Source: Xestospongia bergquistia
Lineage: Eukaryota > Porifera > Demospongiae > Haplosclerida > Petrosiidae
NCBI GenBank assembly: GCA_963965975.1
Contig: OZ014424.1
Coordinates: forward strand, 2,666,001-2,730,000
DNA: 64,000 bases
Direction: 5' to 3'
This document shows positions 61,741 through 64,000 of the stretch, in pieces. The notes beneath the pieces were generated by a model. That model saw only the letters and a program-made list of their open reading frames with translations. It searched no databases and was not told the DNA's origin. A program made the position numbers and the translations under genes. Position 1 is the first letter of the stretch. Each line of letters begins with the position of its first letter.

Positions 61741-61797
<57 letters not shown>
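61738..61797 (+). repeat. TCTG tetranucleotide followed by TC dinucleotide microsatellite
   Basis: About eight TCTG units run directly into about 13 TC units. The TC part is the reverse complement of the GA tract about 85 bp to the left. Confidence 0.97.
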
Positions 61798-63000
61798 ATG
61801 TCATAGAGTCATTGAGTCATAGCAAAAACACAAAATTGATGACTTAGAACCAATAAATTCTTAAACTCTATCAATACTAAAGAGAACATATTGATTATTT
61901 CATGACCGTTTATCACTTCTGCTACTACCTGACTTAAATTATTAACACTAAAGATCTAGTGAGCTATTAGTCTCCTGTAGCAGCAATAATGCAAACTATT
62001 TGTAATATAGACATAGCCAGTACCACATCTATTGCAAACTAGGGATTAGGTCAAATAAGTTAACAATCTCGTGCATGCTAGCCACCACCTCCTAGTATAT
62101 TAGTCATATATGTGTAGTAGTGACTGTTATAAAGCAAACCTAATCATAAGATGTATGAAAAGATTTCCTTTAACTTGTGTAGTCATTGTTTAGAAAGCAG
62201 ATCTAATCATAATAAATATCATAGTGAATTATCTTATTGCATGCATTCACTGATTAGTTTACTATGACAATCACAGACTATCCATCCATTGTCCTTTATC
62301 ATTTATCCATTCATATTATTATCTTATTCATATTATCTATTATCATATTATTATCATATTATTACATTATTATCTGTCCATTTAGATCTCAGAAGATGTG
62401 ATATGGCAAAGTATAATTTGTGACAACATCCTCATTAGTTACCTTGAATACTAGAAAATCCTTCTATTGAATGCTCAAGACTACCTCTTCCTAGTTATGA
62501 GGTAGGTGGAGTCATATAATATTGCATGTATGTTGTCTTTATTAATTCATTAATTAAAAAGGTATACTAATTACAAATAATAATAAAAGAGTGAACATAC
62601 TACATATGTTTTTGTTTGTTATAAATATTTACATTGTACTATACAAATTGAAATAATTGTCACATTACAATACAAGTTTCAACACTCCTTTACTTTACAT
62701 TTGTATATATATTTATATATCATTTAAACTGATATCTGTCATAGTTGTTAAATTATCTTATCATTAGGTATCTAATCTCTTTTCCAGGAGTGTTATTGTA
62801 CATGTCCACTGACTTACATATATTTTCATATCAGAATGGTTTTGAATATTATATGAGGGAGGACAAAACTTCATGGAAATCTAAACCTGTTTGACTTGTT
62901 AGACAGTTTTGGCAACATTATAAACATCCTCCTAATCTATAAGAAATGGAATTTGTAAATGTATTTTAGATGAATGCACGACAAATAAAAGGACAGACAG
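61798..63000. other. AT-rich sequence without supportable genes
   Basis: No open frame of useful length. It holds low-complexity patches: ATTATCATATT-type repeats at about 62,296-62,385 and a TA-rich stretch near 62,700-62,722. A GACA/CAAA patch follows at 62,990-63,019. I see no RNA gene, transposon end or clear splice-bounded exon. Confidence 0.7.
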
Positions 63001-63102
63001 ACAACAAACAAACAAACAGATATCAATCTCTTTTCATTTACAGATGTCTCTTTATCAGTGAGAATGTAGTCATTTTATAAACACATACTAACACATTGTA
63101 AT

Positions 63103-63438
63103 TTGTATGAAATGTTAGAACTTGTCCAGTCCAACAAAGATAGGAGTGACTTATCTCCCACATTATGGGACATTAATCTCATGATTGACCTAGCACAGTC
63201 TGTAATTGAACCAATGACCATACCGAAACTCTCTCGTATAATTTGCATGATACAAGAGAACTATCATGTCATTATTATTTTAGCTATTCCCATTGTACCA
63301 GGAGAAGATGACTACACCCACAAATCAATCTCTTTCACCCTTTATATGCTGCTAGTCAATAAAAATGAACTTTTCCCATGTCTCACTATCGACTTTCCTA
63401 TCTCATCATATGGGCACATCAAGATCAGACAAGGGTAG
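63103..63438 (+). CDS. ORF of about 108-111 codons, unknown product
   Basis: The longest frame outside the satellite that is not microsatellite-derived. The first ATG is at 63,112 and TAG ends it at 63,438. It contains VQSNKDRSDLSPTLWDINL, then alternating amphipathic stretches such as IDLAQSVIEPMTIPKLSRI, a strongly hydrophobic VIIILAIPIVPGEDD, and FTLYMLLVNKNELFPCL. The hydrophobic run is too short and too close to charged residues to call a membrane segment. The minus strand has many stops, so if the region codes it does so on the plus strand. An acceptor-like TTTTCATTTACAG ends at 63,043, but stops follow it in every frame, so it does not lead into this ORF. No family recognised. It could be an exon or a chance ORF. 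Confidence 0.35.
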   Translation: MYEMLELVQSNKDRSDLSPTLWDINLMIDLAQSVIEPMTIPKLSRIICMIQENYHVIIILAIPIVPGEDDYTHKSISFTLYMLLVNKNELFPCLTIDFPISSYGHIKIRQG

Positions 63439-63541
63439 ACTAGATAGTGAGACAATGTCACAGATTCAACTAGATGTGTCTGTCAGAAATCATCAAAGAA
63501 AACTAGGATATGATAGTTTAAATTCACCATCATCAGTATAG
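63365..63541 (+). CDS. Candidate exon or small ORF overlapping the previous one
   Basis: In another frame, ATG at 63,365 opens 58 codons to TAG at 63,539-63,541. The second half reads like protein: GTSRSDKGRLDSETMSQI, QLDVSVRNHQRKLGYDSLN, SPSSV. The first part (NFSHVSLSTFLSHHM) comes from a pyrimidine-rich stretch that could instead be the 3' end of an intron, with an acceptor at ATCAAG (63,423). If so, the ORF at 63,103-63,438 would end in an intron and this would be the following exon. Polar and charged composition suggests a flexible tail. No family recognised. Confidence 0.25.
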   Translation: MNFSHVSLSTFLSHHMGTSRSDKGRLDSETMSQIQLDVSVRNHQRKLGYDSLNSPSSV

Positions 63542-63566
63542 GAAGTAGCTATTAATCCCAGTGTAA

Positions 63567-63773
63567 TGGCTGAAGAATGGATGGAGTAAAGGTACATATC
63601 ATTTTAATATTAATCTTAGTAAATTAGATAACAATGTTAGTAGATATGATATCAGTGTTGATAGGTCAGATATCAGCATTTCTATATCAGATATCAAGAT
63701 GAGTAAATCAGATGTCAGTATCAGTGTACGATCAGATATCATAGTTAAAAATCATGTTGATGCCTGTTTGTAG
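63567..63773 (+). CDS. ORF with 7-residue SDI(S/K) repeats, or a 21-bp minisatellite
   Basis: The open frame from after TAA at 63,564 to TAG at 63,771 has 68 codons and no ATG until 63,699. The middle part reads RYDISVD, RSDISIS, ISDIKMS, KSDVSIS, VRSDIIV: five units of seven residues with a conserved aspartate and following aliphatic residue. At DNA level GATATC, or once GATGTC, lies at 63,648, 63,669, 63,690, 63,711 and 63,735, spaced 21, 21, 21 and 24 bp. All spacings are multiples of three and substitutions keep the frame open. The frame has no splice or start signal I trust, so it may be a plain short tandem repeat. Confidence 0.25.
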   Translation, partial: WLKNGWSKGTYHFNINLSKLDNNVSRYDISVDRSDISISISDIKMSKSDVSISVRSDIIVKNHVDACL

Positions 63774-64000
63774 TAGGTCTGATATCACCATTTCTAAATC
63801 AGATAAAGTCAACTCCATCCTATATTTACTTCATAATGCTACACATTTAAGAAGTGTTTACCTTTTCTAACATCTAAATAATGGTCTTAATAGTGCCAAT
63901 ACCTTCTGTAGGCTATACTTTAAATGTAATGAAGATTTAGTGACAGCAAACAGTTGTATTGATGATTGTTGAATGATATATTGAAGGTATATTACCAAGA

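Overview
The window is almost entirely satellite DNA. Bases 1 to about 59,239 are one tandem array of a 143-bp, AT-rich monomer (about 30% G+C in the consensus I read, with no CpG). There are roughly 400 copies in one orientation and about five in the opposite orientation at the right edge. The left edge lies outside the window. The setting is a eukaryotic, probably animal, chromosome: long nucleosome-sized satellite, TTAA-targeting transposon copies of piggyBac type, abundant di- and tetranucleotide microsatellites, and intron-like acceptor and donor signals in the unique flank. I cannot name the species. A small-genome marine invertebrate such as a sponge is only a guess.

Layout. 1-27,665: satellite of a fairly uniform subfamily, with local higher-order units (12-mer 1,716 bp, 6-mer 857 bp, 16-mer 2,284 bp, 3-mer 429 bp). 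27,666-28,300: a 635-bp non-autonomous piggyBac-type element with a TTAA duplication. 28,301-37,115: satellite of a more mixed subfamily. 37,116-37,759: a second, 644-bp copy of the same element. 37,760-56,570: satellite with more, partly nested, segmental duplications (6,853-bp offset, 572 bp, 2,144 bp, 2,711 bp). 56,570-58,512: diverged edge monomers. 58,513-59,239: about five inverted monomers. 59,240-64,000: unique, AT-rich sequence with a 70-bp direct repeat exactly at the satellite boundary, microsatellites, and several short open segments that may be exons.

The satellite is not coding. 143 is not a multiple of three, so every stop codon reaches all frames after three monomers. Its notable property is dyad symmetry: each monomer holds three inverted repeats, one being a 29-bp near-perfect palindrome in about half of the copies. 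Both transposons sit in that palindrome's TTAA core, at two different TTAAs, which shows two separate insertions. The elements keep only the acidic N-terminal part of a transposase reading frame and would need a transposase from elsewhere.

Genes. No complete gene can be called. The only recognisable protein fragments are the two truncated transposase frames. In the right flank, candidate exons occur on both strands. Their products are not recognised and their calls are low confidence.
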